Source: Hygrocybe punicea (taxonomy: Eukaryota; Basidiomycota; Agaricomycetes; Agaricales; Hygrophoraceae). Taken from it: a stretch of 64,000 bases of DNA. The position numbers were made by a program, and so were the translations under genes. This document shows, in pieces, positions 34,996-46,841 of this stretch. The notes beneath the pieces were generated by a model that saw nothing but the letters and a program-made list of their open reading frames with translations, did no database searches and was not told where the DNA came from. Each line of letters opens with the position of its first letter. Position 1 is the first letter of the stretch. Location of the stretch: NCBI GenBank assembly GCA_963556145.1, contig OY744472.1, positions 558,001 to 622,000 on the forward strand. Direction: 5' to 3'.

Positions 34996-35933
34996 CACCC
35001 AGTTAAAATGTTATGCCCAATCACACCCAAACGGGAAATACCCTTATCCCATGTCACAGTGTGGTGAATGTGGCCTTTGTAGGTGTGGATTCGGGGTGTG
35101 CAAGTTCTTGTTGTTGGGGCGAAAACCCAAAACTCAGCTTGTTTGTATGTATGTACACAAAACACTATATAGGTACTGTATAGTATCTATAAAAGGGAGT
35201 GTACTAAGGAAATGGAATGTAATGAAGAGAGAGGAATGCAGAAAGAAGGGGGATGAAGGAAAATAGAAGAATATGTGCCCACAGAGATATGGATCTCTAC
35301 ATCTACAGGGGACTCTAATAATGACTGCCCTCAGTCATAAACACAAGGATAATAAAGAAATAATAAAAAAGAGGGAGGGAATGAAAGTGGGTGGGGAATA
35401 TACTCAAAGATAAAATAAAAACTCAAACCACAAGCTGCCTCCTTTCCAGACTCTCTATCCTTTCTGACATCTCTGCTAATCTCTAGTCTAGACAATTGTA
35501 AAAAGAAGGGCTAGAACCTGCAACCTTCTGAGCAGATTGAAAAAATTTCAAACCAATACATAATTTCACTAAGCCATTGCATTTACCTTGACATATTTGG
35601 CAACTGCATCAATTTATCCAACTATGGGCTTCTAATTTGAAGCCACTAACTGAAACCTTATAATGTAATATAAGTCATGGCTTCAAATCTGACACGGCTT
35701 ACTAGAAACTGATGGACTTAGTGAAATTTTTACTATGGCCAAACCCTGTGACAGCATTGGGCTCCCAAGGTTGGCTCAAGGTTTGGCTGACCAACATCTT
35801 CAATGATTTCAGAAATCCCTGTCCCATCGCTGACACATTGTTGAATCAACCCCGACTCTCACGCTCTCACACCCTTTTTTGACCAATGCTGTCACAGTAC
35901 TCCCAACCTGCCCCCAGTGTATGGACCCACGCA
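34996..35933. other. unassigned AT-rich sequence
   Basis: CA/GT-rich then A-rich sequence with a GAGAGAGGAA purine run near 35220-35270. No gene, RNA or element terminus recognised. Confidence 0.4.
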
Positions 35934-36967
35934 TAGTGTTTTAAAGTCCGGTTAGGTCCAGTTTTTTGCCTTTTTTCGATATTAACCGGGACTGGACCGG
36001 TTGCCTAACACTCCGAAAACTGAAAAAACCGGACTGGACTGATGGCAACTGGTTGCCATCGGTTTTTTCCAGTCTATTAACTGGTTAAAACCGGTTTCAA
36101 CCTGAACTGGTTAACAACCAGTCTATTCGACGTCCCCATGGTCCCCATCATGGGTTTTGCTGTCCTGATTGACATGGGTGCCCCATTATGACCTTGCGAC
36201 ACCAGACATACATCAATTGACGCAATGTCGCGTGAATGCGAGGTGGAATGGGCCCCTGCCAGGCTGGGCGGGTGATTGTCATTGTCCCCATCCCCATCCC
36301 TGTCCCTGTCCTCGTCATCCCATCCTTGTCACCATCATCCTTGTCTTCCTGGTCACTGTCGTCCTTGTCCTCGTTGTTCACTTTCATCCCGGTCCTGGTC
36401 CTGGTCGTCCACTTTGTCCTTGTCACTGTCATCCCCATCATCCACTTCGTCCTCATTGTGCTCATCCTTGTCATTTGTTGTCCTCTTTGTCCATTGTCCT
36501 CATCTTCATCTTCATCCTCGTTTTCGTCCTCGTACTTGTCGGCCCCATCCCATCTTCGCCCTCATCTTCGTTGTTGTCCTGGTTCCTGTCTTCATCGTCG
36601 TCATTGTTGTCTCGTTTTTGTTGCTTGTGTTTGCTCCATTTGTTGTAGTTATTGATTACCTGTAATTTGTAAAAGTAGTAATAAAGAAAATATATAAAAA
36701 ACTCAGCTTTGACAGAGACCTTCATCCTGGTCTCTGCCTCGTTGTTGTGCATGTTCAAGTTGTTGAACCCAAGGGTATGGACAGTCCGGTTGTGACTGGT
36801 TGCGGCCGGTTGCAACTCGGTTGCATAAGTGTCAGCCAAATTGGGCAACCGCAACTGGCAACCTCCCAAATGGGTGCAACCGCAACCGGTGGTCCGGTTT
36901 TTCTTCAGTTAAGTCCAGTTGGGTTCTGGTTTTTTTCTGGTCCTGTGGACTGGACCTGAAAACACTA
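35934..36967 (+). mobile_element. hAT MITE (1,034 bp) with a decayed TSD
   Basis: The ends TAGTGTTTTAAAGTCCGG and GGACCTGAAAACACTA are imperfect TIRs. The TSD is CCCACGCA (35926-35933) versus CCCACACA (36968-36975), differing by a single G to A within CG. A subterminal palindrome-like ATCAATTGACGC lies at about 36212. The interior has CCCCATCCCTGTCCTCGTC-type simple repeats; its ORFs are low-complexity. No transposase is encoded. Confidence 0.85.
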
Positions 36968-37707
36968 CCCACACAGTTACCAGAACACCACATCAGTGGC
37001 CAGCAAACTCGGTTCTCGACCAGTCTGTTATGTTTTACAACTCTGCAACTCCAATTCCAACTCCAGTACCTGCCATGATGATTCCACATTACCACACCTT
37101 CCTTTTTGTTCCCTTTTGCCTTTTGTCTTCTTTTGGACATCATTGTTTATTCTTGTTCTTGTTCCTTTTTCTTCCTTTCTTGTAGGACAATCCAGACCGA
37201 CCATGGACACATCCCCACATGACCTTGCTGTACCTGAACAGTCTCCTTGCCGATGGACATCATCGCCATTGTCTTTTCCCCTGTCTTGACATATTGTTTA
37301 CTTCATCCCACGACAAACTGAGACACAATGGCTGTACTCCCAACACAGCTAATCACCATGATTATTATCAGCGTCATCGCCATCACTTTCCTTATCAGTT
37401 TCTACCTTGTCATGATCTATCTTTGGCACTGACATCCTCCTGCCATTGATACCTCCGACTTCCACCTCAACAATACCTCACCATGTGATTGACAATTGCC
37501 ATACTTGGATATTTGGTTTCCACTTTTGTATTCCGTGCCTACCATTATCCTCCCTGATCATCTGATGACATTCCTCACCTGCATGCATACTCTGAACAAT
37601 CCTCGATCACAAGACATTTCACTGTTCCCTCCAATCCGACCATTGCCAAAGCACACACCTTCAGACTTCGACCACAGACCATACGATTTCCCAATACAGT
37701 GAACCAA
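36968..37707. other. older repeat background, CpG-poor
   Basis: Sequence between the MITE and the LINE insertion. GGTTCTCGACCAG resembles LARD#1 near 19704, suggesting LARD#2 interior, but the rest could not be aligned by eye. No gene seen. Confidence 0.35.
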
Positions 37708-38169
37708 CCCCTATTGTGTTTTTTTTTTTTTTTTTTTCCTTGTTTATTCTCCTTTGTGGCGGACCATATGCTAGAGAATACATGCTCGTAAACTACTGAA
37801 GGTCGCTGATAAAGTGTACAGAAGCAACAGAGAGGGCCAGCGGTGCCGGCCCAGGGGTGGAAAAGAGTCCACGAAATAGAGGTAACCTAGGGGTTATGGG
37901 TATGTAGAGTATCATTAGTGATAATGTCATGAAAAATGAAAAATGAAAAATGAAAAGTGAAAAAGCACAATAGAGTAAGGTAGAATAAAACAAATCAAAA
38001 CAAGAATGAACTAGAAGTGTGGAAGTGGACAAGTAGGAGTAGAATGGTATGAGGGGAGAGCGGAGAGCATAGAGTGGAGTGCGGAGAAAGATCGTGGAAG
38101 GGCAAGGTAACAACTGGGCTGATGTGGGTGCCAATAAGCTGTGCCTGGCTTTGAGCAGGACGTGTCGGG

Positions 38170-38407
38170 ATAGGTATGCATGGCTATTGGTCAGACTGCA
38201 ATTCTGGTATGCTGCAGAATGTCTCTTTTAGTCTCCCTGTATCATTGACAAAGCGGAATAGGGCCAGGAGATATTTTGGCACTCACAGAAGTTTCTTGAT
38301 GTATCTGGCATCGCGTCCCATTATGCACCTCATCCTGTCGCGTGCATATTCATGGGCTGGGCATCGGACAAGAAAATGCTCGACGGTTTCATGGCTTCTC
38401 TGGCAAC
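38170..38407 (-). pseudogene. LINE ORF2 C-terminus beyond the MITE
   Basis: Continues the zinc-binding motif with HETVEHFLVRCPAHEYARDR (CCHC-like: CPxC ... H ... C) and ends around LLALFRFVNDTGRLK. It joins 39661 across the MITE and its TSD within the motif, so the insertion point is at single-codon resolution. Confidence 0.85.
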
Positions 38408-39660
38408 TAGTGTTGCCATAGTTCGGTTCCGAAACTAGCCAAACCTGGTTCAAACCCCGAACCGAACCCGGGGTTCAGTCTAAGTTCAGCCAAGTGCTGA
38501 ACCGGACCATGGGTTCAGTTCTGGGTTTTGAGGCCTGCCGGAATTGCTGAACGGCTCCAAACAGCGTCCAAACAGTGAACACGGATATTTTTAAGGTATT
38601 TATTTCATTTGTTTTTTGTATTTATTTACTTACTTTTTCGTGTTAAACGATATCATGTGACCATTACACAAAGGTGTCTTCACCAACAACAACAACGCAA
38701 GGCCCATGAACGCGACACAATGTCGCGTTCGTGAATACAGGTAAGTCTCATAAAATTTCTTAACTTTACTAATATTACCTGCCACAGGCAACTTGACCGC
38801 AACCACATCGCGAGCACACCACCACACACAACATGGATCCAAACACCAACACCAACGGACGCGGGACAGCCGCAACACCACCACCACCACCACCACCAGC
38901 AACAGCAACGGCAACAGCAACAATGACAATGGCAACGGCCAGCAGCAATGCCGGCCGGCAGCAGCAGCAATGCCGGCAGCAGCAGCCATGGCAGCAACAC
39001 CACCCACGGGACAGCCGCAACATCACCACCACCACCACCACCACCACCACCAGCGGCGGCAATGGAAATGGAAACGGCAACGGCAACGGCAACCAGGCAA
39101 TGACGACCACAATGGCCAGCAGCAGCAGCAGCAGCAGCAACTGCAATGGCAGCAACAGCAACGGCCAGCAACAGCAGCAGCAGCAGCAGCAGCAACTGCA
39201 ACAACAGCAGCAGCAGCAGCAGCAGCAACTGCAACAACAGCAGCAGCAGCGCCGGCAGCAACAGCATTGGCAGCAGCAGCAGTGCCGGCAGCAGCAGCAG
39301 TGGCAGTGGCAGCAGCAGCAGCAGCAATGCCGGCAATGCCAGGCAGGGACCACGGGACAAGACCCCCCATCCCTCCACATCCCTTGGGGACACCGGAGGG
39401 CTCCCCTGCACCCATCTACCTCGCGATATGCAGCGCCGTATCTATTGATACGTGCCTGCCATTCGCGAGGAGAACGAAGCTCATGGGAGCCCACCTCGGT
39501 CTGGGTTTCAGACCACGTCTGAACCCAGACCAAACGCGGCGAGACGGTTCGACGCCATCTGGGTCCAGGTTTGGCCATGCGCCAAACCAGACCCGAAGTT
39601 CAGTTCGCGGTTCCGCCAAAAAGGGTCAGAACCGGACCGAACTGAACTTCGGCAACACTA
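38408..39660 (+). mobile_element. hAT MITE (1,253 bp) inside the LINE
   Basis: Left end TAGTGTTGCCATAGTTCGG, right end complement AACTTCGGCAACACTA; TSD CTGGCAAC at 38400-38407 and 39661-39668. The interior contains CAG/CAA/CAC runs (38870-39340) giving poly-Gln, His, Ala and Leu frames. A CGTATCTATTGATACG palindrome lies at 39437-39452, and a small conserved spliced frame at 38706-38926. Related copies are at 43423 and 44084. There is no transposase; mobilisation by a TAGTGTTGCC-recognising hAT enzyme such as the 4199-7682 gene is inferred. Confidence 0.93.
38706..38926 (+). CDS. conserved His/Gln-rich mini-ORF of the hAT MITEs, one intron
   Basis: Exon 38706-38740 (MNATQCRVREYR), a 47-nt intron 38741-38787 (GTAAGT...CCACAG), then an exon to TGA at 38924 (LDRNHIASTPPHTTWIQTP, then poly-His/Gln). 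The same start, splice sites and first ~40 codons are kept in the copies at 43721-43791 onward and on the minus strand below ~44660, while the CAG-rich remainder shifts frame. Whether it is translated or a non-coding conserved segment is not decided by sequence alone. Confidence 0.35.
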
Positions 39661-40249
39661 CTGGCAACATGGGCATACCGGGGAGTCTGCATGCTGGATT
39701 CTGTGCAGGTGGTGGTTCAGTCCGATATGTCCAGACCGCAGTTGCATGAGGATGGCCGCGTGTTTCTTTGGTAGTGATGCTGTCATGCATTGATATGTCG
39801 ATGGTGAGAAGGTTGGGTCAACGTCGTTTACTCGTGCAAAGTGGGTGGAGTCACGCCAATATTCCATTGCTTGATCACGAAGCCCAGCAAGGAAAGTACG
39901 TCATACCGCCGTCTTGCTAAAGGGTAGTTTCTTGTGCAGGTCTGCTGGTAGTTGCTCGTTCGAAGAGACTCTGCCTCTCGCCACATTTTTAGCCTTCGTA
40001 TCTGCCTGCTCATTGCCTTCCGCCCCCTCGTGTCCCAGCATCCATCGCAATACTAAGTTCAGGTCGTCATGTCTCCGTCTTGTCATTTCCAGTCTTTTGT
40101 GGAAGATGTTGAAGATGTAGTGTGATGGCACCGGTTTTGTGAGGGTCGACGCCCGGATCGCTGCCTGGTTGTCTGTGTACATTGAGACGGTTGTGATGTT
40201 GCGCTCCTCCCTTATTAGCTCCAGCCCTAAGATCATGCCCACTCCCTCT
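39661..40249 (-). pseudogene. LINE ORF2 fragment: RNase H domain and start of the zinc-binding tail
   Basis: The minus strand reads GLELIREERNITTVSMYTDN (RNase H, TDNQAA catalytic Asp), WMLGHEGAEGNEQADTKAKN (final RNase H motif, H-x-G-x-x-GNExAD), then after a frame change TASLPKKHAAILMQLRSGH and HADSPVCPCCQ, the CPxC of the LINE C-terminal zinc-binding motif. The frame breaks around 39900, so it is a pseudogene. It continues at 38407 beyond the MITE. Confidence 0.88.
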
Positions 40250-40261
40250 CCCCTATTGTGT

Positions 40262-43200
40262 ATTGTTCACAAGTCATCACTTCAATGCAGTACCCAATGA
40301 TTTGTTCCCACAGCTTGTCACCTGTGCCATGACTCGAAACCTGGACCCACGTTCATTTATCCTTTTCCATCTATAACCTTGATACCTCCCACACTCATTT
40401 ACAACAAGACCCTTTCTTAGACGAATACTGACATCAGGTGGACTGCATTGTTCCACACACAGAACAAGACATCACCCCTTGATATGTCATCATCACAGAC
40501 ATCGTCACTAGCACAGCTTATGCTGTTCACATGTCTGACCTCAACTATCCCACCATCCTAGTTGGTTTTCCCTAACACATTCCTTTGTTTTCTTTCATAC
40601 TGACCTTGTTGCTATATCCATGCTACATTAAGACACTCCCTTCACCAACCCCACACTGGACAATGCCTCTCTCAAACCCACCCATGCAATGCACTTGCCA
40701 GACTATGCACTTGCCCATTACAGCAAGTGTAGACCCCGAATTGGCAATTCTGCATGTCACATGATCCAATGACAAATCATCCGAGTCATCCGGTCCTCTA
40801 TCCCTCAATCACACCCGGGCCTCCAGTTAGATTGCAAGAACATCGACATGAGGATGCCTCATGTCCACCTCATGGTGAACACATGGTGTAGTTGGACTTA
40901 CTGTAGCCTCATGGTTGGACTTCTGTTTACCTCCCCTCAAGACCAGTCACTATATCTACTGTTCTTGTAGTTGGTTCGGACTTTTTCTTCTTTTCTATTC
41001 TTTATGTTTAGTCTGGTTCTTGGGGCAGACCCCCTTGTCTTGGGTAACCCCCACGGCTCGCAATGACATTAGACCATGAAACCCCCCCTTGTAGCAGTGT
41101 TGTCTTAGTTATAAGCAACAATGAAACTGCTGTTCTACCTCTGGAAACTGATCCCCTGTTAAGTTGATTGTTGCTGGAGCCCGCTGCAGAAGCGATCCAT
41201 AACACAGTCCCAGCACGTATGCCCCATTTCGTGATCACCAGCTTTCCGCATCTATGCCCTCGCCATCACCCCCAGATGTGAACCATCACAAAACCCCACC
41301 ATCTGAACCTGCATCATTCCCAGGAATCTGTGCTAGCGCCCAACACACATCATTTTCAACTGGTTCCACCATATTTGCCCCTGTTTCGCGCCCGATCACC
41401 CCGCGTTCACATCTACAGACTCGCCATCATCCCAGGATACAAGCCACGATGCATATCTAGCATTTTTGCCTGCACTGTCCCCAAAATGCCACCATTGGCG
41501 CATTTCTCACAAGTCGTCCTCGCCATTATCAACACCCCATGCATTGCCACATCAACCCGCCTCATGCAATCGTCTATACGACCTCCCTGGCCCCTCACGG
41601 ATCCGTTGAACCACCTGACACCTCACACCACTTCCTAGCATACCACAACACCTCTTGCAAGTCTGTACTGGCTGCCTCTGCTGTTATCAAGTCCCCAACC
41701 ACTTGCCATGTCACCCTGCTTCATGCCTCAGCCAAGTCAACATCTCTGGCTGCTCATGCCCTCGTGGGACCTCCCCATTGCCTCGTACCACTTTCTATTG
41801 CCCCATGATGCCAGTCGTGAGCTCTCGCGAGCTGTCCTCACCGTCATCGACGCCTCATGCATTGCCAAGTCATCCTTCCTCATGCCCCCACATTCTGGAC
41901 ATCCCCGGCTGCTCACGTCTTTGTTGAACCACCCGCCACCTTGTACCAGTTCCCAGCACCCCACAGCATCCCTCGTGAGTCCATACCAGCCGCCCCTACC
42001 ATTATCAAGGATCCACGCATGTCCCATGTCAACCCGCCTCATGCACCTGCCTATACGACATCCCTGGCCACTCATGCCCTTGTTGGCCCCCTCCACAGCC
42101 TCGTATGGCTTCCCAAGTCTCCACACCCACGTTCATGCCCCTGCACCTCTGTGGGACCCTATCCCATCCCAAATGACTCCACTCTCGACCCTCTTCGTCC
42201 CATGCGAGCCACCACATCACCCCACATCAACCCCCAACCTCGATCACCTGTCTCCCACTCCCCTGGCCTCCAGCACCCTCAAACAACCTCACGCAATCAT
42301 GATCCATGTCATGCAACACCACATTCCATCATATCCACCCACATCATCTGCCTCCATCACCCAACCCCATACTGCCACACCCGACCACCCATTTACCACT
42401 CCTTCAACCTCTTGCCACCATGAATGGCCCTACATAACCATGGTCGACCCCACGCAGCCCCATGTTCGCCTCCGTCACCCCAAAGACAATGATACGCACT
42501 CAGCCATCCTGAGCTCTGATTTTATATATCTTGCGATTCCTTGTGATTTGATGTGACTTACCACTCTTTGACCTTCTGATCACATCGTGACTATTGCGAT
42601 CTTCTGTGACTTTGGAGATATTTAGTTATTGCACTTCAAAGTATTTCCTTTGTTCTCTTTGTTCTCTATATTCATTTATCGTTCTCTCTACCTATCCTTT
42701 CTTCTATATGCCCGTGATCTCACATATCTCCTTTTAGTATCATCCTTTCATCTCTCTTCCTTTGTCCTGACAGCTTATATACCTGCCTGTATGAGCCACT
42801 AGACAGAGAACCCCCAGAGAATCAAGACAGACCATCATTCCCCCTTCGTCTCAGAGCTTCCCCTTCATCCTAGTTCCATTCTCTTCACATTCCATCATGT
42901 TCTCTCACCATCCGACCCTTCAATCTCACTGCGACTTTTGATTTTATCACAACTCTTCAATTTTGATCGCACCACTCCAGTTTTGATTGCAGCACTTCTA
43001 TTGAGTTTCTCATACACTTATATTACTTCTCTTCCCTTTCCTATACTAGTGTAGGCTTTCCGAAGCTTCCTTGCACCTTTTCACCTTTAGTAGTTGTAGG
43101 ATTTCCTTTCTTATAGCTACATATAGCGTATCAATGAATCTCTCCGCTAGTCAAGACACCCGTGTTGTTGGATCTACCACCCAGAACACATTAACGGCAC

Positions 43201-43422
43201 CCGAAGCTCGCTTGAACCCCCTCCAGTGACCTCCATATGAACCCACTGCAGAACCGACACCCATTCTTAGTCCCCACACCCAACAACCCGTTCTCGACAT
43301 AGCCACCACCACATTTCGACAAAGCAAACTCCCAACTATGAATCCGGACTTGTTCCAAACACCTAACTGCGAACCCGCAGCATCCGGTTCTGGTTCTGGC
43401 TCAATTCGAGCAGTGGTGCTTG
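40262..43422 (+). mobile_element. LARD#2 interior (left part), CpG-depleted
   Basis: From about 41250 to 43420 it aligns with LARD#1 19700-21815. For example, TTTCGCGCCCGATCACC matches at 41387/19739, the ~150-bp CATCCCCGGC-TGCTCA units recur at 41580-42090, and GGTTCTGGCTCAATTCGAGC at 43392 matches 21777. Differences are dominated by CG to TG/CA. The stretch 40262-41250 is CpG-poor and not aligned by eye. The element continues, inverted, at 62912 down to 60810 after a hAT insertion and an inversion. No coding capacity. Confidence 0.75.
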
Positions 43423-44083
43423 TAGTGTTGCCGTAGTTCGGTTCTGAACCTAGCCGAACCCGGTTCAAACCCTGAACCAAACCCAGGGTTCAGTCTAAGT
43501 TCAGCCAAATGCTGAACCGGACTGCAGGTTCAGTTCAGGGTTTTGAGGCTGGCCGGATTTCCTGAACGGCTCCAAACCATGTCCAAACCACGAATGCGGA
43601 TATTTTTAAGGCATTTATTTCATTTGTTTTTCATATTTCTTTACTTACTTTTTTGTGTTAAACAGTATCATGTGACCATTACACGAAGGTTTCTTCACCA
43701 ACAACAACAACGCAAGGCCAATGAATGCGACACAATGTCGCATTCATGGACACAGGTAAGTCTCATCATTTATCTTTATTATCTGTTACAGGAAACTCAA
43801 CTGCGACCACATCGTGAGTACACCACCGCGGCACAAAATGGATCCCAATGCCAATGCAATGCCAATGGACGTGGGACAGCTGCAACACCACCACCACCAC
43901 CACCACCACCACCAGCAGTGGCAACAGCAATGGCAATGTCAACGTCAACAACGACAATGGCAACGGCAACGGCAACAACAATGACGGCAATGGCCAGCAG
44001 CAGCAGCAGCGCTGGCAACAGCAGCAATGCAGCAATGCCAGCGCCAGTGCCAGCAGCAGCACTGCCAGCAATGCCAGGCAGGG
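43423..44083 (+). mobile_element. hAT#1 MITE, left portion
   Basis: Begins TAGTGTTGCCGTAGTTCGG after TSD GGTGCTTG (43415-43422). It contains the conserved mini-ORF with intron (43721-43755 / 43756-43791), a CAC run and CAG-rich DNA, and stops at the hAT#2 insertion (TSD AGGCAGGG, 44076-44083). The remainder is in reverse orientation at 62913-63831. Confidence 0.88.
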
Positions 44084-44851
44084 TAGTGTTGCCGAAGTTC
44101 AGTTCGGTCCGGTTCCGACCCTTTTTGGCGGAACCGCGAACTGAACTTTGGGTCCGGTTTAGCACATGGCCAAACCCGGACCCAGACGGCATCGAACCGT
44201 CTCTTCACGTTCGGTCTGGGTTCAGACGCGGTCTGAAACCCAGACCGAGGTGGGCTCACCCTGTCCGTTCTCCTCGCGAATGGCAGGCACGTATCAATAG
44301 ATACAGCGCTGCACTTTGCGAGGTAGATGGGTGCGGGGGAGCCCTCCGGTGTCCCCAAGGGATGTGGAGGGATGGGGGGTCTTGTCCCGTGGTCCCTGCT
44401 GCTGCTGGCATTGCTGCCACTGCTGCTGGCCGTCGCTGTCGTCGTTGCCTTGCCGCCGCTGCTGGTGGTGGTGTTGCAGCTGTCCCACGTCCATTGGCAT
44501 TGCGTTGGCGTTGGGATCCATTTTGTGCCGCGGTGGTGTACTTGCGATGTGGTCGCGGTCAAGTTGCCTGTGGCAGATAATATTAGTAAAGTTAAGAAAT
44601 TTTATGAGACTTACCTGTGTTCATGAACACGACATTGTGTCGCGTTCATTGGCCTTGCGTTGTTGCGGTGTTGGTGAAGAAAACCTACGTGTAATGGTCA
44701 CATGATACTGTTTACCACGAAAAAGTAAGTAAAGAAATACGAAAAACAAATGAAATAAATACCTTAAAAATATCCGCGTTCGCGGTTTGGACGTGGTTTG
44801 GAGCCGTTCAGAAAATCCGGCAGGCCTCGAAACCCGGAACTGAACCCGCGG
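44084..44851 (-). mobile_element. hAT#2 MITE, first portion (nested in hAT#1)
   Basis: Starts TAGTGTTGCCGAAGTTCAG; CGTATCAATAGATAC palindrome at 44290; the mini-ORF is on the minus strand (44294-44660, intron ~44577-44625). It is cut at 44851 by the Gag-coding LTR element. The missing end is at 63832-63934, where the TSD complement CCCTGCCT (63824-63831) is found. Confidence 0.88.
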
Positions 44852-44954
44852 TGTCATGATCCAAACAGGATTCGGATCAAAACATAGTAATATGCTGTCA
44901 CTAGTCACCATCCCTACAGCACACATCACATTACAAGGACCATTCATACTGGAA

Positions 44955-45360
44955 TGCCCCCATCTGCATATGGAGTAGAAAGGAATACCCTTATCTGCAT
45001 ATAGGACACACAGGAAATCCTTATCTGCACATAGGACATACATGAAACCCTTATCTAAACAAGGGACATGCAAGGAAACTCTTATCTACAGAAGGGACAT
45101 ACAAGAAAACCCTTATCTATGCAGAGGAAATGAAGGAATACCCTTATCTTAACTGATAAGGCCCCCAAAACATCTTATCAGAGGCCAAAGAAGCACAAGA
45201 AGCACAGCCACATTCTTATCTCCAATCATAGAGATAACACATGCCACCCATCATTCCCTGATCAAGAAGCACATCACATTTCATATCAATTGATCAAATA
45301 CAGCCCAGCCCAGATCTTATCTTTTTCTTAACTGATAAGGATACACACATGGCATGGCAT
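44955..45360 (+). promoter_or_regulatory. array of GATA-factor-type sites in the LTR U3
   Basis: CTTATC (reverse GATAAG) recurs about a dozen times, e.g. CCCTTATCTGCATATAGG and CTTATCTTAACTGATAAGG, partly within ~30-bp repeats ending in AGGACATACA. Fungal GATA factors (AreA/NIT2 type) bind HGATAR. The role in this element is inferred. Confidence 0.55.
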
Positions 45361-45449
45361 CAATTGATCAAGAAGCACAGCCTCAGGAAGATCATTCTAG
45401 AAGCATAGCCTGGCACAGCCCTTGCCTTTGATTCACACACCCAAGATTG

Positions 45450-45845
45450 GACCAGCAACATGACTCACTCCCATCAAATGTGAATCATTGGTCTATCCAT
45501 GACAAATTATGACCCTTATGACATACTCATGACCCCCCATGACTCATTATGACCACCCATGACTAATTATGACTATTTCTGACTCATTATGCCCCCTCCT
45601 TTGATTATAATTCCTATGTGACTCATTAATTGACTCTGTATGAGTCACGAACCCATGCCTTCCTTTCTTATGACTCCTTATGAGTCATAACCCCCCCATG
45701 CCTTTCATCATTATGACTCCTTATGAGTCATAAACCTATGCCTCTCCCCTATATGACTCCCTATGAGTCATATCCTATGCTCTCCATTTCATATACCATT
45801 CTATGACTCAGTATGACTCCTGCTGTAGAATAGGTATATATAGAG
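45450..45845 (+). promoter_or_regulatory. TGACTCA/GAGTCA (bZIP-type) cluster and TATA box
   Basis: Many TGACTC and GAGTCA half-sites, several as near-palindromes ATGACTCCTTATGAGTCAT. TGACTCA is the Gcn4/AP-1 type bZIP consensus. A TATATATA follows at 45835-45842, placing transcription start shortly downstream. Confidence 0.6.
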
Positions 45846-46841
45846 CCCAGTTTCTGCTGGAGATGGCTCAGTCACCTAATCTGACAGGCCCAGTCACAGG
45901 ACAGTCCCTCTCCCAGATTCTGATTCACCCCTCTGTGTTTGTTTGTATTACTTGTGTAGTAGTACTTCAAATACCAATTGCAGTTCAAGTCATCATTCAT
46001 TTGTTTAAGGATATCAATTGCAGTTATATTGATACTCCCTTATTACTTGTTTGATATATTTTCTTTGTGTTCTGTCACGTAGTACAGTCACATTCATCTT
46101 CTTTCAAGTTCTATTGATCATCACCAAAGATATCCCAGTACTTTATTCTGCACTAGTAGCCAATGTGCGTTTGAAGCTTCGGAATAAAGTCCGATATCTT
46201 GATTATCAATTCTACTTGCCTATTGTTCAGTTCATTCATTCTGTACATAGTATTTTGTCACACCTCCCTTTTGTCTGACATCTACTGTTACATTGCCCAT
46301 TGCCCATCCTCTACCACCCATCGTCCATAATCTATCGCTCATCTCTGTTGTACCTCTGCTCATTGTATACTTGCTACTTGTATACTTGACTGTTGTACAC
46401 TTGTTCATCTTACACTGTTCATACTTGCTTGAGTTATTATCCGCTTATACTCTTGCATACCTCTTGTCACTCAAAGTCTTTACCTTTAGTAGGGAAGACC
46501 TCACTGTTCACTCATCCTCTATAAGTCATACATCTGACTTATATTATTGTCAAGTATTTGTTGTATCTTTCAAAGCTAACCTTTGATAGGATTCACACCA
46601 CAACCCCACCACCCAACAGGAATAACCCAGAGTTATAGAAGAGCTAAATCCTTGTTCCCAAAGGACAACAAGGTAATTTCCCGATCAACGACGCACTCCG
46701 GAAACCCTTGGTGTGGATTTGTTCAAACACTTCCCACGCAAAACAGAAATTGGAGCCCACCACGAGGACAAGGTTCATCATTAACTCTTTCATATTCCTA
46801 CTCATATCCATTATCAACTCTACAGTTAATAGTCTTTCCCA

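Larger units (their letters stand above)
37720..40249 (-). mobile_element. 5'-truncated LINE (non-LTR retrotransposon) with poly(A) and 12-bp TSD
   Basis: The plus-strand poly(T) at 37720-37738 is the 3' poly(A) of a minus-strand LINE copy. The 12-bp TSD CCCCTATTGTGT is at 37708-37719 and 40250-40261. Only the C-terminal ~1.3 kb of the element is present (RNase H and zinc-binding tail), split by a hAT MITE (38408-39660). A GAAAAAT tandem lies at 37930-37960 in the 3' UTR. Truncation at the 5' end is the usual outcome of target-primed reverse transcription. Confidence 0.92.
44852..46745 (+). repeat. left LTR (1,894 bp)
   Basis: TGTCATGATCC...GCAAAACA. The U3-like portion is dense in GATAAG/CTTATC and TGACTCA motifs; TATA box at 45835. 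Short open frames (for example 45803-46054) occur identically in both LTRs and have no recognised product. Confidence 0.93.

Noticed and set aside
38630..39750. Poly-Gln, poly-Leu, poly-Cys and poly-Ala ORFs in the MITEs (also 43.5-44.6 kb and 59.8-60.5 kb)
   Set aside because: By-products of CAG/CTG triplet runs, open in most frames on both strands. Only the short conserved spliced segment was kept, at low confidence.
45803..46586. Three short ORFs in each LTR as genes
   Set aside because: They lie in the LTR leader, have no domain, and their identity between the LTRs reflects LTR identity only.
18915..46767. Naming the tRNA primer for TGGAGCCCACCRCGAGG
   Set aside because: Only the TGG matching CCA is certain. 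I cannot match the rest to a specific fungal tRNA without a tRNA set.
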